From Verrucomicrobiota bacterium (GTDB taxonomy: Bacteria; Verrucomicrobiota; Verrucomicrobiae; Limisphaerales; UBA11358), in the NCBI GenBank assembly GCA_014860005.1, contig JACZKP010000115.1, positions 1-5,288 on the forward strand: 5,288 bases of DNA, read 5' to 3'. Shown piece after piece: positions 4,945-5,288 of this stretch; the first letter of the stretch is position 1, and each line of letters opens with the position of its first letter. The translations under genes were made by a program, and so were the position numbers. A model generated the notes under the pieces. That model had not been told where the DNA came from and made no database searches. It saw nothing but the letters and a program-made list of their open reading frames with translations.

Positions 4945-5288
4945 ATCCCCTACCTTGGGCGGCCGAAGTGGCACCCGAAGCCGGGCACCCACACCCTTGA
5001 CCCGCACCAGTTCCTCAGGCTGGAAATCAACCCCCGCGCCGCCGCCATCGCCGAACTCGTGCTGTGGATCGGCTACCTGCAATGGCATTTCAAACTGCAC
5101 GGCAAACGCACGCCGCCCGAACCGATTCTCCGCGCGTTCCAAAACAGCCAGTGCCGCGACGCCGTGCTGGCTTACGATGGTGAACCGCAACCGGTGACCT
5201 GGGCCATGGCTTTGGAAAATCCTGATGTGCCCGGCTTGCCGGATGAAGTGCGCAGTGAAGTTCGGCGGCTGGATTTCATTCGTACCGC
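4945..5288 (+). pseudogene. 5'-truncated SAM-dependent DNA methyltransferase fragment, continuing past the window
   Basis: The frame is open from just after a TAA at 4942-4944 to the window end, but has no ATG, GTG or TTG before the conserved part. From about 4990 it reads [20 protein letters not shown], then [40 protein letters not shown] and YDG. I recognise this as the internal segment of large class I SAM-dependent DNA methyltransferases of restriction or defence systems, where the Glu of the LEINPRA motif would bind the SAM ribose. Motif I, which should lie some tens of residues upstream, is absent. The catalytic NPPF/Y motif would lie beyond the right edge. A Gly-to-Arg change in the usual FLGLEIN may also signal decay. 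The likely reading is a gene fragment left by recombination; a frameshifted or assembly-broken gene is possible. It is unrelated in function to the divergent kai operon. Confidence 0.7.

Noticed and set aside
4935..4973. A plus-strand stretch reading [13 protein letters not shown], resembling a methyltransferase YGVDLNP-like motif in another frame just before the fragment.
   Set aside because: It is followed by a stop, and the true equivalent motif ([16 protein letters not shown]) already lies downstream in the main frame, so the resemblance is probably accidental.
4870..5190. A 106-residue minus-strand frame opposite the methyltransferase fragment.
   Set aside because: The plus-strand frame carries recognisable methyltransferase motifs over the same DNA. 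This one has no domain and is an antisense shadow.

Overview
The window is a compact four-gene operon on the minus strand that encodes a KaiA-less Kai-type clock or timer module. In transcription order it reads kaiC (4695-2938), a first kaiB (2941-2441), a second kaiB (2113-1697) and a PAS-containing histidine kinase of the HisKA_3/NarL-type class (1700-408). kaiC/kaiB-1 and kaiB-2/kinase each overlap by four bases (ATGA and GTGA), as expected for translationally coupled genes. No kaiA and no response regulator lie in the window. The sequence is GC-rich and full of palindromic REP/REPIN-like elements of kinds I associate with Verrucomicrobiota (Pedosphaera/Limisphaerales type). That is a recollection of repeat style rather than a database result, so the host assignment is tentative.

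Layout by region: 1-407 holds no convincing gene. It carries a pair of inverted C/G-rich repeats (1-36 and 85-131) and a REPIN-like double hairpin (270-345) just past the kinase stop. 408-1700 is the kinase and 1697-2113 is kaiB-2. 2114-2440 is an intergenic gap filled by a 211-bp nested palindrome. 2441-2941 is kaiB-1, whose long N-terminal extension is partly encoded by a perfect 25-bp inverted repeat. 2938-4695 is kaiC. 4696-4944 is the operon leader, with a clear Shine-Dalgarno site but no convincing promoter. 4945-5288, on the plus strand, is the inner part of a large SAM-dependent DNA methyltransferase that has no start codon and runs off the window; it looks like a 5'-truncated remnant.

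How the genes may work together: KaiC is a double-domain RecA-like ATPase with both Walker A motifs, both catalytic Glu pairs, a Ser-Ser pair at the autophosphorylation site and a long C-terminal coiled coil. This architecture recalls KaiA-independent KaiBC systems of non-cyanobacteria such as Rhodobacter sphaeroides. KaiB-1 keeps the canonical fold-switch region, whereas KaiB-2 has diverged there. The kinase lacks the KaiB-like sensor domain of SasA, so output may run through one of the stand-alone KaiB proteins to the kinase and then to an unlinked response regulator. That last step is inference.

The most unusual feature is how REP-type palindromes have colonised this operon: within the coding part of kaiB-1, between the two kaiB genes and after the kinase. 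kaiB-2 also carries a shorter inverted repeat in its N-terminal extension.
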